DNA of 64,000 bases from Jeotgalibacillus proteolyticus. Lineage in GTDB: Bacteria > Bacillota > Bacilli > Bacillales > Jeotgalibacillaceae. The DNA lies in NCBI RefSeq assembly GCF_002926065.1, contig NZ_PREZ01000004.1:434001-498000 (forward strand), in the 5' to 3' direction. Position 1 is the first letter of the stretch. Each line of letters opens with the position of its first letter. The notes beneath the pieces were generated by a model. That model saw nothing but the letters and a program-made list of their open reading frames with translations. It did not search any database and was not told the DNA's origin. Positions 1-8,277 of this stretch are shown piece by piece. Made by a program: the position numbers and the translations under genes.

Positions 1-57
1 GGTGAGTAAACTGCAGCCTCTTCAGCTTTTAATTTATCACTGCTAATAAATATAAAC

Positions 58-92
58 AAAGGCTCAGAGCCGATTAATCACTCTGAGCCTTT
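58..92. terminator. Bidirectional hairpin terminator
   Basis: A 12-bp perfect stem (AAAGGCTCAGAG pairing with CTCTGAGCCTTT, 11-nt loop) ends in short A and T runs on both sides. It lies just beyond the stop of the minus-strand esterase gene at 120. Bases 1-57 show no feature I can support. Confidence 0.8.
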
Positions 93-119
93 ATCTGTTC
101 TTTATTCTTGCGTTGCAGC

Positions 120-737
120 TTACTTATCTGTTTTAAAAAGATATCCTGCTGCTTTTTTCCACGTATCTGCCATCAAGCGGCTGCCCGCATCTGTCATATG
201 CACCCCATCGGTCGTTAATGGTGGGTGATTTCCATTTGCCAGGGTGCCCATAAAGACCGCATAGTTCTGAACAAGGATTGCCCCTTTTTCTTCAGCCAGG
301 AACCGGACGATTTCCGCGTATTCAACAAGCCCCTGGTTTCCAAGTGAGCCAAGATGCTCTTCAATGATTGTCGGCTCCATCAGGATTAGTTGTGTTGATG
401 CAGGCACCTTGTCAAGCAGCGAACGATAAACGGCTTCAAATTGATCCGGCGTCACCTGTTCCATTTCCGGATGATCAATCTGGTACCATACATCATTAAT
501 ACCGATAGAAATGGAAAGTACGTCCGGATTAAGCTTAAGGACATCCTCCTCCCAGCGCGCTTCAAGATCTGTCACCCGGTCGCCGCTTACCCCTTTATTA
601 ATCAGCTCCCAGTCTTTATTATTTTTAAACAGCTCCTCATATAAATGTTTAACATAACCTGTGCCGATGCCGTTTGGATCCTCTCTGCGCCCCGCATCTG
701 TAATGCTATCTCCAATTAATACAACCTTTTTTGTCAT
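120..737 (-). CDS. GDSL/SGNH-family esterase
   Basis: A 205-residue cytoplasmic hydrolase of the SGNH superfamily, expected to remove acyl groups from a small ester or acetylated sugar. All blocks are visible: G-D-S-I at residues 9-12 with nucleophile Ser11, oxyanion Gly near 49-52, G-I-N-D at 79-82, and D-G-V-H at 177-180 supplying the catalytic Asp and His. There is no signal peptide. The ATG follows AGGAGG at good spacing. It faces away from the membrane protein gene at 836. The substrate cannot be told from sequence; the sugar ABC transporter nearby makes a role in deacetylating imported sugars possible, but this is inference. Confidence 0.85.
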   Translation of the reverse strand: MTKKVVLIGDSITDAGRREDPNGIGTGYVKHLYEELFKNNKDWELINKGVSGDRVTDLEARWEEDVLKLNPDVLSISIGINDVWYQIDHPEMEQVTPDQFEAVYRSLLDKVPASTQLILMEPTIIEEHLGSLGNQGLVEYAEIVRFLAEEKGAILVQNYAVFMGTLANGNHPPLTTDGVHMTDAGSRLMADTWKKAAGYLFKTDK

Positions 738-835
738 TGACTATTCCTCCTAGATTCTATGTATATAGTTAGCATATACTAAACATTTATTTTTCTCATA
801 TCTTATTATAAGTCCTTTTTTAAAAAGGAGGCCCT

Positions 836-1297
836 ATGAGAAGAAGACGGCGAATAAAACGACTATTTTTTGTTTTGATTGTTATTGCTTCTCTTCTGTC
901 TTTAGCCGGCTACATTACTTATTCCTTTTCAGCAGATTACCAAACAAAAAAAGTGGTCGAAGAATTTTATACGCTTGAGCAGGAAGCCCAATTTGCAGAA
1001 TCGTGGGAGCTTCTCCACCCCCTCATGCATGAACGATGGGAAAAAGGAAGCTATATCCAGGACCGTGCCCACGTCTTCCTTAACCACTTCGGCGTTGAAA
1101 CCTTCACCTTCATCATCGAAGAAGACATAGAACTCAGCGAATGGAAAATGAACAAAGAAACCCCCGCCCTCAAAAACGTCCACAAATACATCGTCATCCA
1201 ATCCTACCAGGGCAAATACGGCAAATTCCGCTTCATCCAGGACGTCTACCTCGCCAAAGAAGACGGAGAGTGGATGATATTGTGGGATTATAATTGA
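836..1297 (+). CDS. Membrane-anchored protein of unknown function
   Basis: 153 residues: a basic N-terminus (RRRRRIKR), one membrane segment at about 9-30, then an extracytoplasmic domain with tryptophans and a final D-G-E-W-M-I-L-W strand that recalls NTF2-like folds, though I cannot assign a family. The start follows AAAAAGGAGG. From about base 1030 to the stop the wobble positions become very C-rich (hand count over 1081-1260: 56 C, 28 G), unlike the first half of the gene. This coincides with the repeat cluster beginning at about 1320. Confidence 0.75.
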   Translation: MRRRRRIKRLFFVLIVIASLLSLAGYITYSFSADYQTKKVVEEFYTLEQEAQFAESWELLHPLMHERWEKGSYIQDRAHVFLNHFGVETFTFIIEEDIELSEWKMNKETPALKNVHKYIVIQSYQGKYGKFRFIQDVYLAKEDGEWMILWDYN

Positions 1298-1319
1298 GCT
1301 GGGATAAGGGGAGAAAGGC

Positions 1320-1486
1320 GGAGTGCCTGTCACTCCCCGAAGTTTGTCGACGTAAGAAAGACGAAGTGCCTGGCACCACCCGAAATTTGTCGACACAAAA
1401 AACGGCGTTTGATTGAAAAAGAGAGGTGCCTGTTACGTCACGGGAAACCGGGGCGTGACAGGCACCTCTCGCATTTTGTCAGTAGA
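1320..1486. repeat. REP-like cluster 1
   Basis: Three copies of the GTGCCTGKCAC core with TTTGTCGA ends. The last is a long inverted repeat (GAGGTGCCTG... at 1422 pairing with ...CAGGCACCTC at 1470). It lies between convergent genes ending at 1297 and 1509 and may also act as their terminator. Confidence 0.85.
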
Positions 1487-1508
1487 TAAAACTGTTATGC
1501 AACTGTTA

Positions 1509-2318
1509 TTAGCCTTTCACCGAGCCTGCGGTGACACCGGCGACGAAGTAGCGCTGGAGGAAGATGTAGGCGACGACCATGGGTGCTGAGGCGATAAGTA
1601 CGCCTGTGAAGAGCAGGGGATAGTTTGTTGCGTATTCTCCCTGAAATTCAAGCAGTGCCAGTGGGAGTGTTTTGTATTGGTTTTGTGTGATAAAGAGCAA
1701 GGGATAAAGCAGGTCGTTCCAGTGCATGACGAACAGGAAGATTGCCGTTGCCGCAATAGAAGGAACAGACAACGGGATTGCCACGCGCCGATACATCGCC
1801 CACTCCGTTGCCCCGTCTATTTTCGCTGCCTCAAAAAGCGACTTTGGAATGGATTTCATAAACCCGCTCATGATAAAAATGGCGACTGGCATCGTGACTG
1901 AAATATTCACCAAAATCAGTCCAAGTAGTGAATTTGTCAGTCCCAGGTCATAAACAAGCTGATAAAGCGGAATCATATTTACCTGGGCGGGCACCATCAT
2001 GCCCAGGGTAAACAGCGAAAAGAACACAACACCGATCCAGCCGAGCATCCGTGTGATTGCATAAGCTATTAAACTTGAGAAAAAGACTGTTAAAGAAACG
2101 GAAAACAACGTCACGATCACACTATTCATAAAGTATCTCGCCATCGGCTGATCAACAAATATATTCACATAGTTATCAAAACGGAACGCTTCAGGAACGC
2201 CTAATATATTTGAAAACACCTCAGATGTTGATTTAAAGGTTGTAAACACCACCGCCATAAGCGGGATAATAATAACTACGGCAAAAATACTCAGCATAAC
2301 TATCTTAAATACCTTCAT
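1509..2318 (-). CDS. Sugar ABC transporter permease (MalG/MsmG type)
   Basis: A 269-residue inner-membrane permease with six predicted membrane segments. The cytoplasmic EAA loop is at about 163-185 (E-A-A-K-I-D-G-A followed by I-P-L-S-V-P), the contact site for the shared ATPase. It is the last gene of a binding-protein/permease/permease operon; no ATPase gene is linked, as is usual for carbohydrate importers of this family that share an MsmX-type ATPase. The 3' end is unusually C-rich on the coding strand next to repeat cluster 1. Confidence 0.92.
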   Translation of the reverse strand: MKVFKIVMLSIFAVVIIIPLMAVVFTTFKSTSEVFSNILGVPEAFRFDNYVNIFVDQPMARYFMNSVIVTLFSVSLTVFFSSLIAYAITRMLGWIGVVFFSLFTLGMMVPAQVNMIPLYQLVYDLGLTNSLLGLILVNISVTMPVAIFIMSGFMKSIPKSLFEAAKIDGATEWAMYRRVAIPLSVPSIAATAIFLFVMHWNDLLYPLLFITQNQYKTLPLALLEFQGEYATNYPLLFTGVLIASAPMVVAYIFLQRYFVAGVTAGSVKG

Positions 2319-2336
2319 GCTTCTTCACTCCTTCCA

Positions 2337-3218
2337 TTACTCCTGCACCCTGCTTGCTTTAAGCAGCCGGAACTGCACAACGGTTATGACAGCGATCACG
2401 AACATAAATATGACGGATTGCGCTGAGGCATAGCCGAATTCAAAGCTTCTAAAGGCAGTGGAATATATACGCGTAGCCAGTATTTCAGTTGAATAATTGG
2501 GGCCTCCCCGAGTCATAGCAAAAATTAAATCAAACGCTTTAAACGACTGAATCGTTGTGTACGCCATGACAATGGTCGCTGAAGGAGCAATCATCGGCCA
2601 GGTGACAAAACGGAAACGATCCCACTTTCTCGCTCCTTCAATATCTGCCACTTCATAAAGATGCTTCGGAATTGCCTGTAGACCGGCAACGAAAATAATC
2701 AGCATTTGCCCGGTATGAAACCAGACCTGCGTAACAGCAATTGAATAGATGGCAATATTTTGATTTCCGAGCCAGTTTTGCCGTAGAAATTCAAGGTTTA
2801 GACTATCCAGAACTGTATTCAGCACACCCATATTCGGGTCATAAATAAATGTCCAAATAAAAGCAACTGATACCGAGCTTAAAATCGTCGGGAAAAAATA
2901 AAGTGCGCGCAAGAAGATATTCGTTTTCGTATTTTTAATAAGAAACATGGCAAAAATCAACGAAAATAAAGTCTGGAAAACCAAAACAAACAGCATAAAT
3001 TTTATATTATTAAAAAAGGCTTTTTGAAAAATTGAATCATTGGTTAGCACATTTATATAGTTCTCAAACCCGACAATAGTAAAATCAGGAGATAATCCGT
3101 CCCAGTCAGTGAAGGAATAAATAACCGCATTGAGTGTTGGGACAATGAAAAATAACGTGTAAAGAATAAGTCCCGGAACAATAAACAGGAATAGTGATTT
3201 GTTTTTACGAAAATGCAT
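2337..3218 (-). CDS. Sugar ABC transporter permease (MalF type)
   Basis: A 293-residue permease, partner of the MalG-type protein downstream. Six membrane segments and an EAA-like loop (E-V-A-D-I-E-G-A-R) near the C-terminal third. The frame stays open to 3302, but I place the start at the ATG at 3218: it follows AAGGGGGG at good spacing, and the longer version would translate through the strong hairpin at 3263-3297. Together the two permeases should form the channel for the sugar delivered by the lipoprotein encoded at 3313-4566. Confidence 0.92.
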   Translation of the reverse strand: MHFRKNKSLFLFIVPGLILYTLFFIVPTLNAVIYSFTDWDGLSPDFTIVGFENYINVLTNDSIFQKAFFNNIKFMLFVLVFQTLFSLIFAMFLIKNTKTNIFLRALYFFPTILSSVSVAFIWTFIYDPNMGVLNTVLDSLNLEFLRQNWLGNQNIAIYSIAVTQVWFHTGQMLIIFVAGLQAIPKHLYEVADIEGARKWDRFRFVTWPMIAPSATIVMAYTTIQSFKAFDLIFAMTRGGPNYSTEILATRIYSTAFRSFEFGYASAQSVIFMFVIAVITVVQFRLLKASRVQE

Positions 3219-3262
3219 GGGAACCCCCCTTAATAGATGAACCTGCTTCCTGGTGAATGGGC

Positions 3263-3297
3263 AAAAAGGGAATACGCTTGAGCGTGATTCCCTTTTT
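3263..3297 (-). terminator. Hairpin between binding protein and permease genes
   Basis: A near-perfect stem (AAAAAGGGAAT ... ATTCCCTTTTT with ACGC/GCGT) lies in the gap after the binding-protein gene. Read on the minus strand it ends in TTTTT, so it is a candidate partial terminator that lowers permease expression relative to the binding protein. Confidence 0.75.
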
Positions 3298-3312
3298 ATC
3301 ACTATTCAGGTT

Positions 3313-4566
3313 TTAATCAATATGTTGATCCACAATCTGCTGAGCGTTCTCTGCAGCCTGTTCCGGGCTGTCGCCGCCAAGAACCGCCTGGATTGAAGCG
3401 AGGACTGCTTTTTCCACATCCGCATTGGTAATTAAGAATCGCGGCTGAAAACGGGTATTGCGCTCTGTCCAGTCAATCGTTGACTTCAGCTCCTCCGAAT
3501 CATATTCAACGCCTTCTACTGTTACATGCTGACCTGTTTCATTTGCATAGGTTCCTGCATTTTCAACATCTGATAGAAACTCAACGAATTTTTTCGCTGC
3601 GCCTTTTTTCGTTGAGTTTGCATTAACAGCAAGCATAAAGGTCGTTGTATGGATCCCTTCCCACTCAGCCTCTTCCTCCGTAGTCGTAATCGGAGCAAGC
3701 AGACCAAGCTCAAGATCAGGATTCATTTCCTTAATGCTCGCCATCGCAAAGGATCCGCTACCAAGCATCGCTGCCTGTTCATTAGCCATCAGGGAAATGG
3801 CGCCTGAATGGTTGGTGCCAAGAGAATCCTGATTTAAAAACCCTCTCTCATCAAGCTCCTGGAATTGTGAAAGTGTGTCAATCCACCAATCGTCTGTTAA
3901 AGAAGTTTCACCGGCCATCAGCTGATCAAAAACATCCTCGTTTGGTGCATTATTCATGACCATGGAATTCATCAGCTGCCCGGGTCCAATATCAGACCCA
4001 GGAAAAGCGATCGGAATATAGCCTGCATCCTGAAGATCCTGGCAAAGGGATAAAAAGTCCTCCCAATTGGCTGCCGGCTTAAGTCCTAGTTCTTCAAAAA
4101 GACCTACATTGTAAACAGGCTGGTTAAAGACGAGCTGCAGCGGAACCGCCAGCTGCTGGCCATCAAGCTGTCCAACGCTGATTAGTTCATCATTATATTT
4201 TTCCAAAAATCCCTCATCACTCAAATCCTCAAAAAGCCCTGCGCGGTTAATAATGTCAAACTGTGAGCCGGGAAAGCTCGTAAAAACATCGCCTGTTGAA
4301 CCGTCACGTAAAAGCGTTTGAGCAGTTGATTGGTATTGCTCGGATGGATAAATCGTCATTTCAACTGAAATATCAGGATTTTCATCCTCAAATTTACTAA
4401 TCAGTTCATCAAAAACAGCCTTATCCTCACCACGCCAATGGATAAAACTGATTGTGCCCTCTTCCCCGCCGTCTTCAGAGGAATTCCCTCCGCCTGTACC
4501 GCCCACACAGCCGGCTAAAAGGGCACCTAGAGCTAATACGGTGATGCCCGCCACTTTTTTTATCAT
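3313..4566 (-). CDS. Sugar-binding lipoprotein of ABC importer
   Basis: A 417-residue extracellular solute-binding protein (family 1, MsmE-like). A signal peptide ends in the lipobox L-L-A-G-C, and a Gly/Ser/Glu-rich linker follows. I start it at the ATG at 4566, after AAGGGGAG; the frame is open to 4605 but lacks a ribosome site there. It is the first gene of the operon with the two permeases. No regulator or glycosidase is adjacent, so the sugar is unknown; mannose-6-phosphate isomerase upstream on the same strand hints at hexose metabolism but has its own terminator. Confidence 0.9.
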   Translation of the reverse strand: MIKKVAGITVLALGALLAGCVGGTGGGNSSEDGGEEGTISFIHWRGEDKAVFDELISKFEDENPDISVEMTIYPSEQYQSTAQTLLRDGSTGDVFTSFPGSQFDIINRAGLFEDLSDEGFLEKYNDELISVGQLDGQQLAVPLQLVFNQPVYNVGLFEELGLKPAANWEDFLSLCQDLQDAGYIPIAFPGSDIGPGQLMNSMVMNNAPNEDVFDQLMAGETSLTDDWWIDTLSQFQELDERGFLNQDSLGTNHSGAISLMANEQAAMLGSGSFAMASIKEMNPDLELGLLAPITTTEEEAEWEGIHTTTFMLAVNANSTKKGAAKKFVEFLSDVENAGTYANETGQHVTVEGVEYDSEELKSTIDWTERNTRFQPRFLITNADVEKAVLASIQAVLGGDSPEQAAENAQQIVDQHID

Positions 4567-4754
4567 TCTGCATCTCCCCTTGTGTAAGTTTCTTAAACGA
4601 TTCATGATAAAAAATGTAATATATTCCCTTTATATGTATAATGCCAGTCTAATAGTTTTTTCCTTTTTTTATACAAAATTAAACTTTTTTCGACATTATT
4701 TTTTTATAAATAAGGAAATTTAAGAATATAGCCCTATTTTTCGGAAATAAAATA

Positions 4755-4791
4755 AAAAGAGAGCATCGGGTGTAACCCTTTTGCTCTCTTC
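4755..4791 (-). terminator. Terminator of manA
   Basis: Stem AAGAGAGCA / TGCTCTCTT immediately past the manA stop, with an A-run at 4751-4758 that reads as a U-run on the minus strand. Confidence 0.75.
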
Positions 4792-4794
4792 TTG

Positions 4795-5748
4795 TTATGA
4801 TTCACTTGTCATCCATTCCATTGTGCCTTCAGCAGTAATACGTCCTGTATCTTTCGGCACCAAAAAGTGATCACCTTTTTTCACAGCTGCTTTTTCCCCT
4901 GTTTTCTCAATGTGAATACTGCCGCTTCCTTCTATAATACTCACTAAACGGAAACGATCCAAAACGTCTAAATGATAGCCGGTTTCAACCGCATGATGCC
5001 AAACCTTAAATTCCGGACGATCGATCAGTTTTTTCTCAACTCCGAAATCAGTTTTAGTGATCTCTGTTTCATTTTTCGGCTCCTCATGTGGAATCATAGA
5101 TACCTCAATCGCTTTCTCAATATGAAGATCCCTCAAATTTCCTTGTGGATCCCGGCGGTCAAAGTCATACACTCGGTACGTGGTATCGCTTGATTGCTGG
5201 ATTTCCAGGATAGTAATCCCCGCTCCAATGGCATGGATGGTTCCGCTCTCAACAAAAACAAAATCACCTTTTGTCACAGGTTTCTTTTGCAAAAGCATAT
5301 CCCAGCTTCCATCTTCAATCAATTGAATGAACTCTTCCTTTGACTGGGCTGTATGACCGATAATCAGTTCAGCGCCAGGATCTGCATCAAGCACATACCA
5401 GCATTCCGTTTTTCCATAAGGCTCGCCTTCAAGCTTCATCGCCTGTTCGTCATTCGGGTGCACCTGAACCGATAAATCATCTGCTGCATCCAAAATTTTA
5501 ACTAAGAGCGGAAATGCATCCAGGTCATAATCGCCAAAAAGCTCTTCTTTATGCTCTGCCCAAAGTGCAGAAAGCTTCATCCCTGCATAAGGTCCCGTTT
5601 CGATGACACTTTCTCCATTAGCATGAGCTGAAATGCCCCAGCATTCACCAATTGGACCTTCCGGAATTTGATAGCCAAACTCTGTTTCAAGCTTGCGGCC
5701 CCCCCAGATTCTCTCCTGAAAAAGCGGTTTCAATTTATATAAACTCAT
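4795..5748 (-). CDS. manA: Mannose-6-phosphate isomerase, class I
   Basis: A 317-residue cytoplasmic zinc enzyme interconverting mannose-6-phosphate and fructose-6-phosphate. Cupin-type metal-binding motifs are visible: Q-V-H-P-N-D with a following E-x-W-Y (G-K-T-E-C-W-Y), and S-G-T-I-H-A-I-G. Length fits the Bacillus ManA/Pmi/YvyI class. The start at 5748 is chosen because GAGAGG lies nine bases upstream; the frame is open to 5799. It appears monocistronic, with a terminator on each side. Confidence 0.92.
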   Translation of the reverse strand: MSLYKLKPLFQERIWGGRKLETEFGYQIPEGPIGECWGISAHANGESVIETGPYAGMKLSALWAEHKEELFGDYDLDAFPLLVKILDAADDLSVQVHPNDEQAMKLEGEPYGKTECWYVLDADPGAELIIGHTAQSKEEFIQLIEDGSWDMLLQKKPVTKGDFVFVESGTIHAIGAGITILEIQQSSDTTYRVYDFDRRDPQGNLRDLHIEKAIEVSMIPHEEPKNETEITKTDFGVEKKLIDRPEFKVWHHAVETGYHLDVLDRFRLVSIIEGSGSIHIEKTGEKAAVKKGDHFLVPKDTGRITAEGTMEWMTSES

Positions 5749-5832
5749 ATTTGTCATCCTCTCATTCTCGATAAGCTTCCCGTATAAACGATATGGCAAG
5801 ACACGCCCGGTGTCAATTGCTCTTTTTACACT

Positions 5833-5865
5833 AAAAAGGAACAGGACTGAAATGCAGCCTGTTCC
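5833..5865 (-). terminator. Terminator of small Cys-pair gene
   Basis: Stem GGAACAGG / CCTGTTCC followed on the minus strand by TTTTT. It ends the small gene whose stop is at 5878. Confidence 0.75.
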
Positions 5866-5877
5866 CCCTAATTTAGC

Positions 5878-6018
5878 TTATTTGCTGAGCTGTTCTTCCT
5901 TTTCGATTGCCTTAGAAGAACTTGGTCTCTGTTTTCCGCAAACGATACACCGGTCCGAGTAAAAGCTGTACCGGTGCTTTCCTCTGATTCTGCATTCAAA
6001 CCAATACTTCATTTTCAT
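5878..6018 (-). CDS. Small Cys-pair protein, paralogue 1
   Basis: A 46-residue basic protein not reported by longer-ORF criteria. It begins M-K-M-K-Y-W-F-E-C, contains K-H-R-Y-S-F-Y and a C-I-V-C pair, then a charged tail. A close relative (44 residues) lies at 7895-8029 on the other side of cstA: shared pattern M-K-x-K-Y-(6)-C... K-H-R-Y-S-x-Y-x-x-R-C-I-V-C. The ATG at 6018 follows AGGGTGAAAAC and the gene has its own terminator. The conserved Cys residues suggest a metal-binding or redox microprotein. I do not recognise the family. Confidence 0.7.
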   Translation of the reverse strand: MKMKYWFECRIRGKHRYSFYSDRCIVCGKQRPSSSKAIEKEEQLSK

Positions 6019-6389
6019 GTTTTCACCCTGCCTTGCCGCTTTGTTAATCTGTTCATCTTACCTTCCTCCATCAAAAAAGATTGAATTTGAAGAGTGATGA
6101 TACTTTTAACAGTGCTTTATGTTTTGTGTACCCTAAACCGGCTGTGAATATGCTATTCCAATCTATCCAATAACAGCTCAAGCGAAATGGGAGAAAAAGA
6201 CCCGGCAAGTGAAAATAAAGGTTCATTTGACTTACTTAGGGTTTAGTATACACAGATTGAAAACTGTAAACGCTTTAATTTACGAAATAATATATTTTTT
6301 CAGAAAATAGGTTCCACTTCTTTATTTTTAGTGTTACTATTCCCTATATTCAAATAACATATTTTACTCAGACAGCAGGAGGATCAGCC
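6019..6389. other. Divergent regulatory region of cstA and small Cys-pair gene
   Basis: A 371-base gap between divergent genes. It contains a 15-base motif (TGTGTAnnCTAAACC) at 6125-6139 and, in the opposite direction, at 6240-6254 (13 of 15 bases match), plus a cre site at 6265-6278. The inverted pair about 100 bases apart could be a shared operator for an unknown regulator or a DNA loop. The cstA ribosome site is GGAGG just before 6390. Confidence 0.5.
6265..6278. promoter_or_regulatory. cre site (CcpA) upstream of cstA
   Basis: TGTAAACGCTTTAA closely matches the Bacillus catabolite-responsive element. It lies about 112 bases before the cstA start, which fits carbon-catabolite repression of a carbon-starvation gene. 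Confidence 0.65.
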
Positions 6390-7823
6390 ATGGTGACTTT
6401 TCTAGGGGCAATTGTTTTACTTGTATTAGGGTACGTATTTTATTCAAAATTTGTAGAAAGAGTATTTGTCATTGATAACGACACCTCTACTCCTGCCTAC
6501 ACGAAAAGAGATAATCTTGATTTTGTTCCAATGAGCTGGTGGAAGGGTAACCTCATTCAGCTGCTTAATATCGCAGGTCTTGGCCCTATCTACGGTGCAG
6601 TAGCGGGCGCACTCTACGGGCCATCTGCTTTTATATGGATTGTTGTGGGCTGTATTTTTGCAGGAGGCGTGCATGATTATTTTTCCGGTATGCTATCGAT
6701 GAGACACGGAGGCGCTCAGTTTCCATCACTTGTTGGACGATATTTAGGAAACTCAGTCAGAGCATTTATAAACCTCCTGTCACTTGTTTTAATGCTCCTT
6801 GTAGCAGCTGCATTTACAGCGGGACCGGCTCAGTTGATTTCCCAGCTGACGCCATTAACATTTATGACCGCCCTGGCTGTTATTTTCACGTATTTCCTGC
6901 TAGCAACGATTCTCCCCGTGAATAAAGTAATTGGTAAGATTTATCCAGTACTTGGCGGAATCCTTTTATTTATGGCGATTTCAATTGGCATTGCATTGCT
7001 GTTTTTTGATCGTCCGATTCCAAATCTAACGCTATCCAATCTTCATCCAGGTGAGCTGCCACTTTGGCCGCTATTAATGGTGACCATTTCATGCGGTGCG
7101 ATCTCAGGTTTTCACTCTACACAGAGCCCGATCATTGCTAGAACAATGAAAAAGGAATCTGACGGCCGGAAAATCTTTTATGGAGCGATGGTGATTGAGG
7201 GGATTATCGCATTGATCTGGGCGGCTGCCGGCATGACGTTCTTTAATGGAACAGCCGGGCTACAGGAGGCTTTAGCCGCAGGCGGACCATCAGGTGTGGT
7301 AAACGAAATTTCCACCTCCCTGCTTGGAACACTTGGCGGAATCCTTGCGATCTTAGGTGTTATTATCCTGCCAATCACAACAGGCGATACGGCACTTCGT
7401 TCTTCAAGAATGATTTTGGCAGAATACCTATCCAAATTTTTCAATATGGAAAATAAGGGCAGACTGCTGTTAATCACATTTCTACTAGCTGCTCCCACAT
7501 TCTATCTTTCAACAATCGATTACACATTCCTATGGAGATATGTAGGGTGGACAAACCAGGTGGTCGCTTCCGTTATGCTTTGGACAGGCGCAGTTTATTT
7601 AATGAAGCATAATAAATTTCACTGGATCTGCGGTGTTCCTGCCATGTTCATGACAGCAGTTGTATGCACCTATATCTTCTATGCGCCTGAAGGACTCGGA
7701 ATGGACTACACCCTTTCAATGATTATCGGATCTATTCTCACTCTCTTCGTTCTTATCTGGTATGTGGTACAAATCGTACGCTACCGAAAACTGCATAAAA
7801 AAGGCGGCTTGAAGGCCGCATAA
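6390..7823 (+). CDS. cstA: CstA-family peptide/pyruvate transporter
   Basis: A 477-residue polytopic membrane protein of the carbon starvation CstA family (relatives include E. coli CstA and BtsT), importing peptides or pyruvate when carbon is short. About 12-13 hydrophobic segments; hallmark stretches such as G-P-I-Y-G-A-V-A-G-A, F-S-G-M-L-S-M-R-H-G-G, and S-G-F-H-S-T-Q-S-P are present. It is the shorter class of the family, without the C-terminal extension of the roughly 600-700 residue enterobacterial proteins. A cre site lies upstream and a strong terminator follows. It is flanked on both sides by the two small Cys-pair genes. Confidence 0.9.
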   Translation: MVTFLGAIVLLVLGYVFYSKFVERVFVIDNDTSTPAYTKRDNLDFVPMSWWKGNLIQLLNIAGLGPIYGAVAGALYGPSAFIWIVVGCIFAGGVHDYFSGMLSMRHGGAQFPSLVGRYLGNSVRAFINLLSLVLMLLVAAAFTAGPAQLISQLTPLTFMTALAVIFTYFLLATILPVNKVIGKIYPVLGGILLFMAISIGIALLFFDRPIPNLTLSNLHPGELPLWPLLMVTISCGAISGFHSTQSPIIARTMKKESDGRKIFYGAMVIEGIIALIWAAAGMTFFNGTAGLQEALAAGGPSGVVNEISTSLLGTLGGILAILGVIILPITTGDTALRSSRMILAEYLSKFFNMENKGRLLLITFLLAAPTFYLSTIDYTFLWRYVGWTNQVVASVMLWTGAVYLMKHNKFHWICGVPAMFMTAVVCTYIFYAPEGLGMDYTLSMIIGSILTLFVLIWYVVQIVRYRKLHKKGGLKAA

Positions 7824-7824
7824 T

Positions 7825-7862
7825 AAAACAAGCGATTCTGTTTAGGCAGAATCGCTTGTTTT
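7825..7862. terminator. Strong bidirectional terminator after cstA
   Basis: A 16-bp perfect stem (AAAACAAGCGATTCTG with its complement, 6-nt loop). It serves cstA on the plus strand and the small gene ending at 7895 on the minus strand. Confidence 0.9.
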
Positions 7863-7894
7863 ATTCTCTTTACAGAACAGACAACGTAAAAAAA

Positions 7895-8029
7895 TTAACC
7901 AGTACGCTGGTTTTTCCGCTTGCCGTTAATTTCCTCTTTAGTACGATTACACACAATGCACCTTCCTGTGTAAATACTATACCTATGCTTCTTCTTCAGC
8001 CAGCAATCAACCCTGTATTTAAGCTTCAT
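7895..8029 (-). CDS. Small Cys-pair protein, paralogue 2
   Basis: A 44-residue basic protein: starts M-K-L-K-Y-R, has a Cys at 9, K-H-R-Y-S-I-Y and C-I-V-C, then a Lys/Arg-rich tail. It is clearly related to the 46-residue protein at 5878-6018. The ATG follows AGGTGATGGCAA, the same ribosome-site style as its paralogue. It is convergent with cstA and shares its terminator. Function unknown; the paired cysteines suggest metal or redox chemistry. Confidence 0.7.
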   Translation of the reverse strand: MKLKYRVDCWLKKKHRYSIYTGRCIVCNRTKEEINGKRKNQRTG

Positions 8030-8194
8030 TTGCCATCACCTGCATTTTTATATCCATCCGAACCATTTATTCTCTTCCCCCTTGAAAATGATTTAACTAA
8101 CAGAATGTTCTCTATTAAGAATAAACCCTTTCCCAACTAAAATCAAACCATTTTTTGGAGGAATTTTGGTGGTGGCTTTTTGGTGCCTTTCATC

Positions 8195-8272
8195 GTGGTG
8201 CCTGTCGTGGTGCCTGTCACTTGTCGAAAAATGACAGACAGAGTGACAGGCACTTGTCGAAAGGCACTTATC
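8195..8272. repeat. REP-like cluster 2 (3' side of RAYT)
   Basis: Several GTGCCT(GTCAC) copies with ACTTGTCGAA ends, in both orientations, ending six bases from the stop codon of the transposase gene at 8278. Confidence 0.85.
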
Positions 8273-8277
8273 TTACG

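Noticed and set aside
1-57. Possible end of a plus-strand gene at the left edge (stop near base 9)
   Set aside because: Too little sequence to support a frame or product.
929-1396. 155-residue antisense open frame opposite the membrane protein gene
   Set aside because: No ribosome site, overlaps a better gene and the repeat cluster. It is open only because the C-rich coding strand leaves few stops on the other strand.
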